Shown: positions 15,566 to 24,583, numbered from the stretch's first letter. The stretch: 35,937 nucleotides of DNA from an uncultured Pelagibacteraceae bacterium (GCA_902518395.1 CABYFX010000008.1:1-35937), one strand, 5' to 3'. Notes: generated by a model not told the origin, from the sequence alone. Program-made: numbers and translations.

Positions 15566-17148
15566 TGAATAAAGTAAAAAATATATTATTTATAATGGCA
15601 GACCAATTAAGATTTGATTATCTTTCTTGTTATGGTCACCCGCACTTAAAAACTCCTAATTTAGATGGTTTAGCAAAAAAAGGAGTATTATTCGATTCAG
15701 CTTACGTTCAGGCACCTGTTTGTGGTCCCTCAAGGGCATCATATTATACCGGAAGAACAGTGTTTAGCCATGGATCAACATGGAATCAAATACCTTTACC
15801 TATTGGGGAATTAACAATTGGAGATTATTTAAGACAATCTGGGATAAGAACGGGTGTGGTTGGCAAAACTCATATGAGACCAGATTTAGATGGAATGAGC
15901 CGTCTCGGAATTTCAAAAGATACAGAAATAGGTTTAACAATTAGCGAGCCAGGTTTTGAACCTTATGAAAGAGATGATGGACTTCACCCAAATAACCATA
16001 TTAAAAATTCAAATAAAAAACTATCTTACAATGAATGGTTAAATAAACTCGGATATGATGGTCAAAACCCTTGGGATAGTTGGGCAAATTCTTCAGAGGA
16101 TGAAAATGGAAATATTTTGAGTGGATGGAGGTTAAGAAATTCAAATAAACCAGCTAGAGTTAAAGAAGAACATTCTGAAACTGCATTTATGACAAACAGG
16201 TCAATGGAATTTATTCAAGAAAGTGGAGAAAAGCCATGGTTTTTACATTTGTCATATATTAAACCTCATTGGCCTTACATTGCTCCTGCACCTTATCATA
16301 ATATGTACTCTTCAAATCAATTTTACCCAGTTCATCGAAGTAATACTGAAAAAGAAATAGATCATCCAGTCTACAAAGCTTTTATGGAAAATAATATTTC
16401 AAAAACTTTTTCAAGAGAAGAAGTAAGAAACACTGTTCTTTCAGGATACATGGGATTGATAAAACAAATAGATGATAATCTTGGAAGACTATTTAACTTT
16501 CTTGAAGAAAAAAATTATATGAAGAATACAATGATAGTTTTTACATCAGATCATGGTGATTATCAGGGAGATCATTGGCTAGGAGAAAAAGAGCTTTTTC
16601 ACGAACAAATTGTTAAAGTTCCAATGATAATTTATGATCCAAATAATTTATCAGATAATAATAGGGGAATTAGAGAAAAAAGGTTTGTAGAGGCCATAGA
16701 TTTACTGCCAACTTTTTTGGACTCTGTAGATAGCAATGTAAGCAAACATCGCCTTGAAGGACAATCCTTACTACCAATTATTAGAGGACAAGAAGTTTCC
16801 AACTGGAAAGAAAGCGTATTTAGCGAAATAGATTACTCTTTTAATGAAGCAAGAAAAATTCTCAATATTGGAGCATCAGATGCAAGAGCATATATGATTA
16901 GAAACAATAGATGGAAGTATATTTATTATAAAGGTTTCCCACCTCAATTATTTGATTTAAAAAATGATCCAGATGAATTCAATGATCTAGGGCAATCATC
17001 AGAATTCAAAAAAATTATTGATGAAATGAAGGATATATTGCTTCAAAGAATTACAAGTAGAAAAAACAGAGTTGCAGCAACAGATGAATTTGTTTTAAAA
17101 GAAAGAGATTATACAAAAGATGATGGAATTATGATAGGAGTCTGGTAA
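15565..17148 (+). CDS. Sulfatase / phosphonate monoester hydrolase-like enzyme (formylglycine type)
   Basis: This 527-residue protein of the alkaline-phosphatase superfamily has the formylglycine motif CGPSR (Cys53 to Arg57), preceded by metal ligand Asp13 in MADQ. Other site residues are GKTH (Lys101, His103), KPHWP (His235) and SDHGD (Asp329, His330), so the active site appears intact. There is no signal peptide, so the enzyme is cytoplasmic. It hydrolyses a sulfate ester or a phosphate/phosphonate ester; the substrate is unknown. Maturation needs a formylglycine-generating enzyme not encoded here. It is coupled to mtnA by a one-base overlap and to the next gene by another, which is an unusual operon partner for MTA salvage. 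Confidence 0.88.
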   Translation: MNKVKNILFIMADQLRFDYLSCYGHPHLKTPNLDGLAKKGVLFDSAYVQAPVCGPSRASYYTGRTVFSHGSTWNQIPLPIGELTIGDYLRQSGIRTGVVGKTHMRPDLDGMSRLGISKDTEIGLTISEPGFEPYERDDGLHPNNHIKNSNKKLSYNEWLNKLGYDGQNPWDSWANSSEDENGNILSGWRLRNSNKPARVKEEHSETAFMTNRSMEFIQESGEKPWFLHLSYIKPHWPYIAPAPYHNMYSSNQFYPVHRSNTEKEIDHPVYKAFMENNISKTFSREEVRNTVLSGYMGLIKQIDDNLGRLFNFLEEKNYMKNTMIVFTSDHGDYQGDHWLGEKELFHEQIVKVPMIIYDPNNLSDNNRGIREKRFVEAIDLLPTFLDSVDSNVSKHRLEGQSLLPIIRGQEVSNWKESVFSEIDYSFNEARKILNIGASDARAYMIRNNRWKYIYYKGFPPQLFDLKNDPDEFNDLGQSSEFKKIIDEMKDILLQRITSRKNRVAATDEFVLKERDYTKDDGIMIGVW

Positions 17149-17486
17149 TGAATCCTTTAATATTGTCTCTAATTTGCTTAGTTTCAGTGGGAATATCTGC
17201 AAATTTAATAAAATTAATTCGTGGAAATAGAATTTTATTAATTATTTCTTTATTACCTTGTATTTATATATTTATCTTTGGTTTGTATGCAACTTTAGGT
17301 CCAATGGATTTATATAAAGATGGTACTGATAATTTTTATGCTCAGAATCCAAGTAAAGAATTACCAATAGTTTTTGTATTATTAAAATTCTATCAATATA
17401 TTTTAATGATTGTAGGTGCAGTTTTTGGTTTTATTTATTTTAATTATATAAAAAAAATAAAAGATACTAGTGAGCCATCAGACTAG
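17148..17486 (+). CDS. Hypothetical 112-residue membrane protein
   Basis: There are three or four hydrophobic helices (about 2-18, 28-50, 72-100), with a short extracytoplasmic loop MDLYKDGTDNFYAQNPSKE after the second. No family is recognised. The start overlaps the sulfatase stop by one base, so it belongs to the mtnPA-sulfatase operon. The 3' end overlaps the convergent dctM by 20 bases, so its last six codons lie antisense to the dctM C-terminus. Confidence 0.65.
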   Translation: MNPLILSLICLVSVGISANLIKLIRGNRILLIISLLPCIYIFIFGLYATLGPMDLYKDGTDNFYAQNPSKELPIVFVLLKFYQYILMIVGAVFGFIYFNYIKKIKDTSEPSD

Positions 17487-18777
17487 GCAAATATAAACAA
17501 ATTGCAGGAAAAGCAATAATTAAAGCAAGTCTAATTACATCTGTCAGCAAGAAAGGAAGAGTTCCAAACCATATGGTTTGAAGAGGAGTATTTTGCATAA
17601 CGCCTTTAATAACAAATAAATTCATACCAACAGGAGGTGAAATTAATCCAAATTCGACTACTATTACCGCAAATATTCCAAACCATACTGGATCAATCCC
17701 AGCATCAACAATTACAGGATAAAATACTGGAATAGTTAAAAATAACATTGCTAATGAGTCCATCACAGTTCCAAGTACTAAATATATTGCACAAATTACT
17801 AAAATTATTCCTAACGGAGTAAGTTCTAAATAATTTATAAAATCAACTACAGCAAAAGGTAGTTGTGTAACAGTTATAAGGTAATTAAATATACTTGCTC
17901 CAATTACAATTAAATATAATGAACCAACAGTTTTAATCGTTGTCCATACTGCATCTTTCAATAAACTTAATTTTAATTGTCCTCTAAAAAAAATAAAAAC
18001 TAAAACTAAAATTACTCCTACTGCCGCACTCTCAGTTGCGGTGAAGAAACCTAAATAAAGTCCACCCATCATAATTGCAAATATTAAAAAAATTGGAAAA
18101 ACTTTTGAGATAGCTGAAATTCTCTCCTTAAAGGGCATCTTTGTTCCATAACCACCTTGAGATGGATAAATTAAAAGATAAATTCTAATTGCAATCATAT
18201 AGAGCACTACAGCTATTATTCCTGGTACTAGTGCTGCAAAAAAAAGTTCTTGAACTGATTGTTCAGTTAAATATGCATATATTACTAAAATAACACTTGG
18301 TGGAATTATTATTCCAAGCGTTCCCCCAGAAGCAATTGAGCCACTTATTAAGGCATCGCTATAACCGTGTCTTCTCATTTCAGGACCTGCCATTTGAGAC
18401 ATCGTTGCAGCTGTTGCAATTGAAGATCCGCAAATCATTCCAAATCCTGCACATGCTCCAACTGTAGACATCGCTAAACCACCTTTGTAATGACCAACTA
18501 TTGCATAGGCTGCATCGTATAAATTTCTAGATAAATTTGAACTATTGGCAAGGTTTCCCATTAAAACAAATAGCGGTAAAACTGATAATGTATATTTTGA
18601 AACAGCGTCAAATGGAGCAGTACCCAAAACAAATATTGCAGGGTCAAGTCCTGATATCATTGCAAACCCAGTAAAACCAACTACCAACATTGCAATTCCT
18701 ATTGGTACATTTAATACCATCAAAATTAATACAGCAGCAAAAGACAATCCACCATTAATTACAGCTTCTAATCCCAT
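17467..18777 (-). CDS. dctM: TRAP transporter large permease DctM (second system)
   Basis: This 436-residue protein has about 12 helices with the DctM signatures CAGFGMICGSSIATAATM, GYSDALISGSIASGGTLGII, IIPPSVI and, in the second half, FGLISPPVGMNLFVIKG. It overlaps dctQ upstream by one base. No binding-protein gene follows on this strand; the likely partner dctP is at 20238 on the other strand, past the FAH-family gene. It is the sodium-coupled transport subunit in the inner membrane. Confidence 0.95.
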   Translation of the reverse strand: MGLEAVINGGLSFAAVLILMVLNVPIGIAMLVVGFTGFAMISGLDPAIFVLGTAPFDAVSKYTLSVLPLFVLMGNLANSSNLSRNLYDAAYAIVGHYKGGLAMSTVGACAGFGMICGSSIATAATMSQMAGPEMRRHGYSDALISGSIASGGTLGIIIPPSVILVIYAYLTEQSVQELFFAALVPGIIAVVLYMIAIRIYLLIYPSQGGYGTKMPFKERISAISKVFPIFLIFAIMMGGLYLGFFTATESAAVGVILVLVFIFFRGQLKLSLLKDAVWTTIKTVGSLYLIVIGASIFNYLITVTQLPFAVVDFINYLELTPLGIILVICAIYLVLGTVMDSLAMLFLTIPVFYPVIVDAGIDPVWFGIFAVIVVEFGLISPPVGMNLFVIKGVMQNTPLQTIWFGTLPFLLTDVIRLALIIAFPAICLYLPSLMAH

Positions 18778-19268
18778 TACAAATTCTTAGCTTTTGAATT
18801 AATTTTAAAAATAGTTTTGATAAACCATATTATTATTGCAAAAACACTTAACCACATCCCAATAGAGCATATGAAATAAAAAGGATAAAAATAAAGTTCT
18901 AGATCAATCGTTACTCTTTGATTGTTCATAAATTTGTATGATGTCAAAGTAGTAGAGTATGCCATTAAGGACATAATCGATATCATTAAAACAAATTTTA
19001 AAATTACTAAGTAAGTTTTAAATATACCTAAATTTAAATTATTTATAAAATCTGCTGAAACATTAGCATTTAAATAAAATGCTCTTGGCATTGCAAGGAA
19101 AGCCACTAATGCCATTCCTATTTCAACTAACTCAATTGTACCTGTAACTGGTGAATTTAAAAATCGTCTTCCAAATACGTCACAAAAAGTTAATACAGCT
19201 AATAAAAACAAAACAATACCTGAAGCTATCGCCGAATAATCAAAAACTTTACTGACTTTAGAAATCAT
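18777..19268 (-). CDS. dctQ: TRAP transporter small permease DctQ (second system)
   Basis: This 163-residue protein has four helices and the region TFCDVFGRRFLNSPVTGTIE followed by LVAFLAMPRAFYLNANVSAD, typical of DctQ. It is divergent from the FAH-family gene, with a 67-base intergenic region that must carry promoters for both directions, and it overlaps dctM by one base. Confidence 0.92.
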   Translation of the reverse strand: MISKVSKVFDYSAIASGIVLFLLAVLTFCDVFGRRFLNSPVTGTIELVEIGMALVAFLAMPRAFYLNANVSADFINNLNLGIFKTYLVILKFVLMISIMSLMAYSTTLTSYKFMNNQRVTIDLELYFYPFYFICSIGMWLSVFAIIIWFIKTIFKINSKAKNL

Positions 19269-19335
19269 AAAAATGTTGCTTCAAATTATTTAAACATTAA
19301 CATATAAGTAGTTTCAAAAATAGAAAGTATTATTC

Positions 19336-20187
19336 ATGAAATTTATTTCTTTTAAACATAATGATCAAAATAAGTTTGGTATTATAAATAATAATAAAAT
19401 TACAGATCTAACTGGAAAAGTATCTAATTCAAATACACTTAAAGATTTAATTTCAAATAAAGGAATTGAAGAAGCCAAATCTTATGCAACAAACAATCCA
19501 GGCAACATAGATAACTCAGATATTGAATATTTACCATTAATTCCAAATCCTGGAAAAATTATTTGTGTCGGTTTAAATTATAGTGAACATGTTAAAGAAA
19601 CCAACAGAACAGTTGAAGAGAATCCAGTAATTTTTCATCGATTTCCAGAAAGTCAAACTGCACACCTACAACCAATTCAAAGACCCGTTGTTTCAAAAAG
19701 TTTAGATTTTGAAGGTGAGATGGCAGTAATTATGGGCGAAGGCGGTAAACATATAAAGCCTGAGGATGCTTTAAAACATATAATTGGTTTTTCATGTTAT
19801 AATGAGAGTACTGTAAGAGAGTGGCAGAGACACACTAGACAATTTGGAATGGGTAAAAACTTTGAAAAAACAGGAAGTTTTGGTCCACACATGGTTTTAG
19901 CTGAAGACATTACTAATTATAAAAATCTAACAATTGAAACTAGATTAAATGGTGAAGTAATGCAAAACGCTAAATTAAGTCAACTTATATTTGATATTCC
20001 AATTTTAATTTCGTATGTCTCCAAAGCAATGGCATGGAGAGCTGGTGATGTACTAGTCACTGGTACGCCTGGAGGGGTAGGGTTTAAAAGAAATCCTCCA
20101 ATATTTATGAAGCCAGGAGATAATGTTGAAATAGAAATCACAGAAATTGGCACTTTATCTAATACAATTAATGATGAAATAATCTAA
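19336..20187 (+). CDS. Fumarylacetoacetate hydrolase-family protein
   Basis: The FAH fold is shown by KIICVGLNYSEHVKE, the acidic metal ligands in DFEGEMAVIMGEGG, GFSCYNESTVREWQRH, GKNFEKTGSFGPHMV and the C-terminal VTGTPGGVGFKR. At 283 residues it matches the bacterial 2-hydroxyhepta-2,4-diene-1,7-dioate isomerase / acylpyruvase group. Such enzymes hydrolyse, isomerise or decarboxylate beta-diketone-like products of ring cleavage. The extradiol dioxygenase and flavin hydroxylase 1.2 kb downstream make a ring-fission product the best guess. It leads the plus-strand operon into dctP. Confidence 0.87.
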   Translation: MKFISFKHNDQNKFGIINNNKITDLTGKVSNSNTLKDLISNKGIEEAKSYATNNPGNIDNSDIEYLPLIPNPGKIICVGLNYSEHVKETNRTVEENPVIFHRFPESQTAHLQPIQRPVVSKSLDFEGEMAVIMGEGGKHIKPEDALKHIIGFSCYNESTVREWQRHTRQFGMGKNFEKTGSFGPHMVLAEDITNYKNLTIETRLNGEVMQNAKLSQLIFDIPILISYVSKAMAWRAGDVLVTGTPGGVGFKRNPPIFMKPGDNVEIEITEIGTLSNTINDEII

Positions 20188-20237
20188 TTTTCAAGTTAAA
20201 CTTTCTGATAATTATTTAATTATAAGAGGGGATTAAC

Positions 20238-21251
20238 ATGAAAAAAAAAATAATTGGTTTTGTTATAGGAATATTTTCCTTAAGCATTATTAGTACGGCA
20301 TCAGCTACAGAATTAAAGTTAGCAACGTTTGAGCCACCAAAAGCATTTATAGCAAGTAAGATTTTAGCTGCTTGGGCAGATAAGGTTAACAAGTGTTCAA
20401 ATGGTGCTTTAAATGTAAAAATGTATGCAGGAGGAGTATTAGGAAGTCCTCCCAAACAATACGATATAGTAACTTCAGGAGTTGCAGATATATCTTGGAC
20501 AGTTCTTGGATATATTGGTGGTCAATTTCCTTTAAGTTCAGTTGTAGAGCTACCATTCTTAACTAAAACTTCAAAAGCTGGATCTAGAGCTCTAAATACT
20601 CTTTTTGAAGAAGGTTACTTAGATAAAGAAATGGCAGGAATTAAACTAATAGGACTTCATTCGAATCCGGGATACCAAATCCATATGAAGGATACAAAAG
20701 TTGTTAAGCCTGCAGACTTTAAAGGAAAAAAAATGAGAGTTCCAAGCAAAATAGCTGGAACAATTCTTAAAACTTTAGGAGCAACTGGAGTAAAAGTACC
20801 AGCACCAGGAACTTCAGAAGCCTTAAATAAAGGTGTTATAGATGGTACACCTTTCCCATACACAGCAATTGGTTCATTTAGATTATTTGATGTTACTAAA
20901 TATCATACAGAAGTTAACATCACTAATGCTACATTTGGATTAATAATGAATGAAGGGAAATATAATGGTCTTTCTTCAGCAGCAAAAGGATGTGTTGATA
21001 AACATTCAGGTCAATGGTTTGGCGATTGGGCATCTAATTTAATTGATACTCAGAATGCCAAGATGAGAGTTCAAGTAGAAAATACTCCAGGGCACGAGAT
21101 AACTGTTGCATCTGACTCAGTGTTAGCTGAATACAAAAAAATATTAGCTCCAATTGAATCAGATTGGTTAGCAGAAATGAAAGGCAAAGGTCTTGATGGA
21201 GATGCTGTATTAAAAAGGGCAAGAGAAGTAATTTCTAAAATAGACGGTTAA
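20238..21251 (+). CDS. dctP: TRAP transporter periplasmic substrate-binding protein DctP (second system)
   Basis: This 337-residue protein has a signal peptide ending near STASA. Binding-protein features include LATFEPPKAFIASKILAAWAD, MYAGGVLGSPPKQYDIVTSG, FKGKKMRVPSK with the usual ligand-site Arg, and LNKGVIDGTPFPY. It has cysteines at NKCSNG and KGCVDKH that could pair. A strong Shine-Dalgarno (GAGGGG, 20226-20231) sits six bases before the ATG. A terminator follows. It should serve the divergently encoded DctQM, since no other permease is nearby. A carboxylate ligand, perhaps aromatic, is inferred from neighbours. Confidence 0.92.
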   Translation: MKKKIIGFVIGIFSLSIISTASATELKLATFEPPKAFIASKILAAWADKVNKCSNGALNVKMYAGGVLGSPPKQYDIVTSGVADISWTVLGYIGGQFPLSSVVELPFLTKTSKAGSRALNTLFEEGYLDKEMAGIKLIGLHSNPGYQIHMKDTKVVKPADFKGKKMRVPSKIAGTILKTLGATGVKVPAPGTSEALNKGVIDGTPFPYTAIGSFRLFDVTKYHTEVNITNATFGLIMNEGKYNGLSSAAKGCVDKHSGQWFGDWASNLIDTQNAKMRVQVENTPGHEITVASDSVLAEYKKILAPIESDWLAEMKGKGLDGDAVLKRAREVISKIDG

Positions 21252-21262
21252 TAGTTAAATTC

Positions 21263-21291
21263 GAGCCCGCTAATTTCATAGCGGGCTCTTT
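21263..21291 (+). terminator. Rho-independent-type terminator after dctP
   Basis: Nine perfect base pairs, GAGCCCGCT (21263-21271) with AGCGGGCTC (21280-21288), extendable by one A-T pair, close an 8-base loop and are followed by TTTC. It is the most GC-rich hairpin in the window. The T-run is short, so termination may be partial. Confidence 0.75.
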
Positions 21292-21301
21292 CAAAATTTA
21301 G

Positions 21302-21307
21302 TATAAT
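21302..21307 (+). promoter_or_regulatory. -10 box (TATAAT) of the dioxygenase gene, probably leaderless
   Basis: A perfect TATAAT lies six bases before the ATG, immediately after the dctP terminator. Transcription would start at or next to the ATG. No Shine-Dalgarno and no clear -35 are visible. Confidence 0.4.
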
Positions 21308-21313
21308 AGTAAA

Positions 21314-22285
21314 ATGGCAGTAAAAGCTTTAAGTTATATTGGAGTTAATTCAGATAAATTTGAGGATTGGTCAGAGTATTCTCAAAAATACCTCGGTATG
21401 CAACAGATGGACCGTGGAAAAGAAATTCTGTCTTTTAGAATGGATAACCAAAAACAAAGGTTAACAATCACTGGTGATAAAGGAGATGGATTAGGATTTT
21501 TAGGATGGGAAGTTGATAGCAAAGAAGATCTTCAAATTTTTGCAAATAAATTAGAGGAAAATAAAATAGCAGTAAATCATGGAAAAACTTCTTTTGCTGA
21601 TAAACGTTTTGTTGAGGATTTAATTTATTTTAACGACCCACAAGGAAATCGTATTGAACTTGTTTATAAGCCTATGATAGATACAGATCCTTTCAAACCA
21701 GGTAGGCCAATTTCAGGGTTTAAGACTGGGGCACTAGGGATGGGACATGCTGTTGTACATGTAAAAAATATTGATGATTTAATTCCTTTCTACAGAGATG
21801 TAATGGGATTCAAGATAAGTGATTACAGTCATACTCCAATATCTTTATGCTTTTTTCATGTTAATGGTAGACATCATAGTTTAGCTTTATTTGGTTCAGG
21901 TGGAACTGGTTTCCATCATTTTATGGTTGAATACAATAACTTAGACGACGTAGGTCAAGGTTATGACTTATTACAATACAAGGATAATGCAATTGCTTAT
22001 ACAATGGGGCGACATACCAATGATTATATGACTTCATTTTATTCAATTACGCCATCTGGTTTTTTTATTGAAAATGGATGGGGTGGGAGGATTATCAATC
22101 CAGATACATGGCAGCCCATTGAAACATTCGAGGGGCCTAGTTTTTGGGGACATGAAAGACTTTATTTACCAGATGATGAAAGAATGAAATTTAGAAATAA
22201 AAGACTTGAAACAGCATCTCAAGGTAAACAAGCTCCATTGTTAATCGATTGTCCTTGGTTATATTCAAATTTAAAAAATAAATAA
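21314..22285 (+). CDS. Type I extradiol dioxygenase (BphC-like, two VOC domains)
   Basis: It opens a catechol ring next to the hydroxyls using Fe(II) and oxygen. The 323 residues form two VOC halves. The C-terminal half carries the metal ligands His145 (MGHAVVHV), His201 or His202 (GFHHFMVEY) and Glu253 (FFIENGWGG). Catalytic-site residues equivalent to those of BphC are His188 (RHHSLALF), His234 (GRHTND) and Tyr243 (SFYSITPSG). The active site is therefore complete, unlike many VOC proteins of unknown function. It sits after the TRAP dctP and 15 bases before the flavin hydroxylase gene. The natural substrate is a substituted catechol, not identified. Confidence 0.9.
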   Translation: MAVKALSYIGVNSDKFEDWSEYSQKYLGMQQMDRGKEILSFRMDNQKQRLTITGDKGDGLGFLGWEVDSKEDLQIFANKLEENKIAVNHGKTSFADKRFVEDLIYFNDPQGNRIELVYKPMIDTDPFKPGRPISGFKTGALGMGHAVVHVKNIDDLIPFYRDVMGFKISDYSHTPISLCFFHVNGRHHSLALFGSGGTGFHHFMVEYNNLDDVGQGYDLLQYKDNAIAYTMGRHTNDYMTSFYSITPSGFFIENGWGGRIINPDTWQPIETFEGPSFWGHERLYLPDDERMKFRNKRLETASQGKQAPLLIDCPWLYSNLKNK

Positions 22286-22300
22286 TTTTTAAAAATATCA

Positions 22301-23761
22301 ATGAAAGAATTTGATGTCACAATAGTAGGATTAGGACCCGCGGGAGGGACTTTAGCAAACCTTCTGGCAATGCATGACTTTTCTATATTAATTCTTGATA
22401 GAGAAAAAAGCTTTTATCCACTGCCTAGAGCAGTTCATTTTGATGACGAAATAATGAGAGTATTCCAAACAATAGGAATTACAAAAGAATTTTTGAAACA
22501 TACTATAATTAATAAAGGTACAAAATTCGTTAATTCTAAAGATAAAGTAATATTAGATTGGCCAAGACCAAAAAAAATTACAGATAATGGATGGTATCCA
22601 AGTTATAGATTTCATCAACCCGATCTAGAAAAAAAACTTAGAAAAAAATTAAAAAATTATAAAAAAGTCTTAATTGAACAAAATTCTGAAGTTAAAAAGA
22701 TTCAAAATTCAAAAAATCATGTGGATATAACTTATTATAATATAAATAATCACAAAGAATATCTCTTAAGGTCTAAATATGTAATCGGTTGTGATGGTGC
22801 CAATTCAATAACTAGAAAACAAATGAAAACAAAAATGGATAATTTAGGTTTTACTCAAAAATGGGCGGTAGTTGATCTAATATTAAAAAAGAAAAAAAAT
22901 AATTTACCAGATAGAACAATTCAATATTCAAATCCAAAACAACCAGCAACATATTGTAGAAATGTTGGTAGACGTAGAAGATGGGAATTTGCAATTAAGA
23001 AAAATCATAGTGATAAAAAAGTTTTATCAGAAAATTATATTTGGAATTTTCTTAAACCTTGGCTAAATAAAAGCGAAGCAATTATTGAAAGAAAAACAAT
23101 TTATACATTTGAGTCTGCTATTGCTAGAAAATGGCGAAAAGGTAGAGTTTTTATAGCTGGTGATGCTGCTCACTTAATGCCACCATTTATGGGACAAGGG
23201 ATGTGTGCAGGAATTAGGGATGCATCAAATTTAGCATGGAAAATTGCCAACTGTATAAGAAATAAATTTGATGAAACACTTTTAAACACATATCAATCAG
23301 AAAGATCTCTCAATGTTAAAGAATATATTGAAACCACTATGAGGATGGGAGAATTTGTAAACGCTGTTGAGTCCATTCAAATAACAGACAACATAAAATC
23401 TGATAAAAAAGGTATTAAAAGCATGCAGTCAATTAAACCTAAACTAGGAAAAGGTCTAGGCAACCTAAAGGATAGAAATAGAGGAAAAACTTTTCCTCAA
23501 TTCAAACTTAAAAATAATAAAACCCTAGATGATCATTTTTCAAAAAAAGGAATGATAATTTTATCTTCAGAAATAAAGCACAAAAACTTAAAAAATTACT
23601 CCTTATTGAAAGCAAAGAATTTGAGCAATGTATCAAAATATTTAAAAAATATTAATTCAAAAGCTATTTTAGTAAGACCAGATAGATTTATTTTAGCTTC
23701 AGCAAGATCAAATAAAGATGTTAGTTTACTTTTAAAAAAATATTCCTCGATTTTACGATAA
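22301..23761 (+). CDS. FAD-dependent aromatic hydroxylase (MhpA/PheA-like group A monooxygenase)
   Basis: The 486-residue flavoprotein has the N-terminal FAD-binding GLGPAGG (10-16) with the ribose-binding LDREKSF, the dual-function YVIGCDGANS and the C-terminal FAD motif RVFIAGDAAHLMPPFMGQGM. The early segment PRAVHFDDEIMRVFQ is typical of the 3-(3-hydroxyphenyl)propionate hydroxylase group. The enzyme adds a hydroxyl ortho to an existing phenol hydroxyl with NAD(P)H and oxygen, giving the catechol needed by the dioxygenase encoded just upstream. The C-terminus is lysine-rich. Its last nine bases overlap the convergent BKACE gene. Confidence 0.87.
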   Translation: MKEFDVTIVGLGPAGGTLANLLAMHDFSILILDREKSFYPLPRAVHFDDEIMRVFQTIGITKEFLKHTIINKGTKFVNSKDKVILDWPRPKKITDNGWYPSYRFHQPDLEKKLRKKLKNYKKVLIEQNSEVKKIQNSKNHVDITYYNINNHKEYLLRSKYVIGCDGANSITRKQMKTKMDNLGFTQKWAVVDLILKKKKNNLPDRTIQYSNPKQPATYCRNVGRRRRWEFAIKKNHSDKKVLSENYIWNFLKPWLNKSEAIIERKTIYTFESAIARKWRKGRVFIAGDAAHLMPPFMGQGMCAGIRDASNLAWKIANCIRNKFDETLLNTYQSERSLNVKEYIETTMRMGEFVNAVESIQITDNIKSDKKGIKSMQSIKPKLGKGLGNLKDRNRGKTFPQFKLKNNKTLDDHFSKKGMIILSSEIKHKNLKNYSLLKAKNLSNVSKYLKNINSKAILVRPDRFILASARSNKDVSLLLKKYSSILR

Positions 23762-24538
23762 CTTGAACATCTCATTTACAGCTAATATTTTTGAATGATT
23801 GTTTGGAGCAATTTCTCCATTTGGCATATATAAGGAGTTTTCAAATCCTACTCTAATTTTACCACCTAGGCTAATAGCTTTTTCCAAGCAACTCATTTCT
23901 TCTTTTGCAAAAGCGCATATCGACCAATCTAAATTGACATTATTATCTTTCATTACTTTTAAGAACTCTGGAATTTTTTCTGGATAACTAATTTTACCTG
24001 TGTAATGACCAATTACAAATAAACACCAAGCTCCTTCAATTGAAATTTTTGCTTTATTTAAAAGGTTCACTAATAAGTTTACATCCTGAGGATTATACAA
24101 AATATGCTGTATTTTAGTTCCAGCCTCTGTCAAATATTTATATAACTTTATATCTTCCTCTGTTGGGTTTCTGGAAGGTATTAACTCAGCTGTACCAATT
24201 GATGTACCTGGTGGAGTAACATCATATGCAAGTTTCCTCATTTCTTCAGGAGAATACTTTCCAACTGCTTCAGTAGTAACCTGAATGTGCATTTTTGGAA
24301 CCTGATGCTCTAATTCATTTAATGCCTCTTTATAAAGTCCAGCATCCAAAACATGTTCTCCTATATCATTTCTTACATGTAGATGAATAGCACCTGCTCC
24401 TGCTTCAAAACAGTTTTTAGCAACTTCAACTGTTTCGCTAATTGTTAGGGGAACTTCTGGATGATCTTTCTTGACTTTTCTTGCACCATTTGGAGCTACC
24501 ATCAAGTTTGGTAATTTATCTGGTTGAAAAAAGGCCAT
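23753..24538 (-). CDS. Beta-keto acid cleavage enzyme (BKACE, DUF849)
   Basis: BKACE enzymes combine a beta-keto acid with acetyl-CoA to give acetoacetate and a new CoA ester. The 261-residue TIM-barrel protein has the zinc ligands IHLHVR (His52, His54) and the third metal-site residue in RVGFENSLYMPNGE (Glu233), plus VAPNGARKVKKDHP at the start. At 261 residues it is somewhat short for the family. It converges with the flavin hydroxylase gene and is divergent from the aldolase gene (45-base gap). A role late in the aromatic-acid pathway is plausible; the known family includes many substrate classes. Confidence 0.88.
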   Translation of the reverse strand: MAFFQPDKLPNLMVAPNGARKVKKDHPEVPLTISETVEVAKNCFEAGAGAIHLHVRNDIGEHVLDAGLYKEALNELEHQVPKMHIQVTTEAVGKYSPEEMRKLAYDVTPPGTSIGTAELIPSRNPTEEDIKLYKYLTEAGTKIQHILYNPQDVNLLVNLLNKAKISIEGAWCLFVIGHYTGKISYPEKIPEFLKVMKDNNVNLDWSICAFAKEEMSCLEKAISLGGKIRVGFENSLYMPNGEIAPNNHSKILAVNEMFKLS

Positions 24539-24569
24539 AAATTCAATCTAATAAAAATTAAAAAATTAG

Positions 24570-24575
24570 TATACT
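24570..24575 (+). promoter_or_regulatory. -10 box (TATACT) of the aldolase-speDE operon
   Basis: TATACT (5/6) lies eight bases before the chosen ATG at 24584, with no Shine-Dalgarno between. If used, the transcript starts at or next to the ATG, which rules out the longer upstream in-frame start at 24524. Confidence 0.35.
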
Positions 24576-24583
24576 TAAATAAA

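Noticed and set aside
24524..24583. Longer start for the aldolase adding 20 residues
   Set aside because: It overlaps the divergent BKACE start codon, lies upstream of the -10 box, and FucA-family proteins align from the ATG at 24584.
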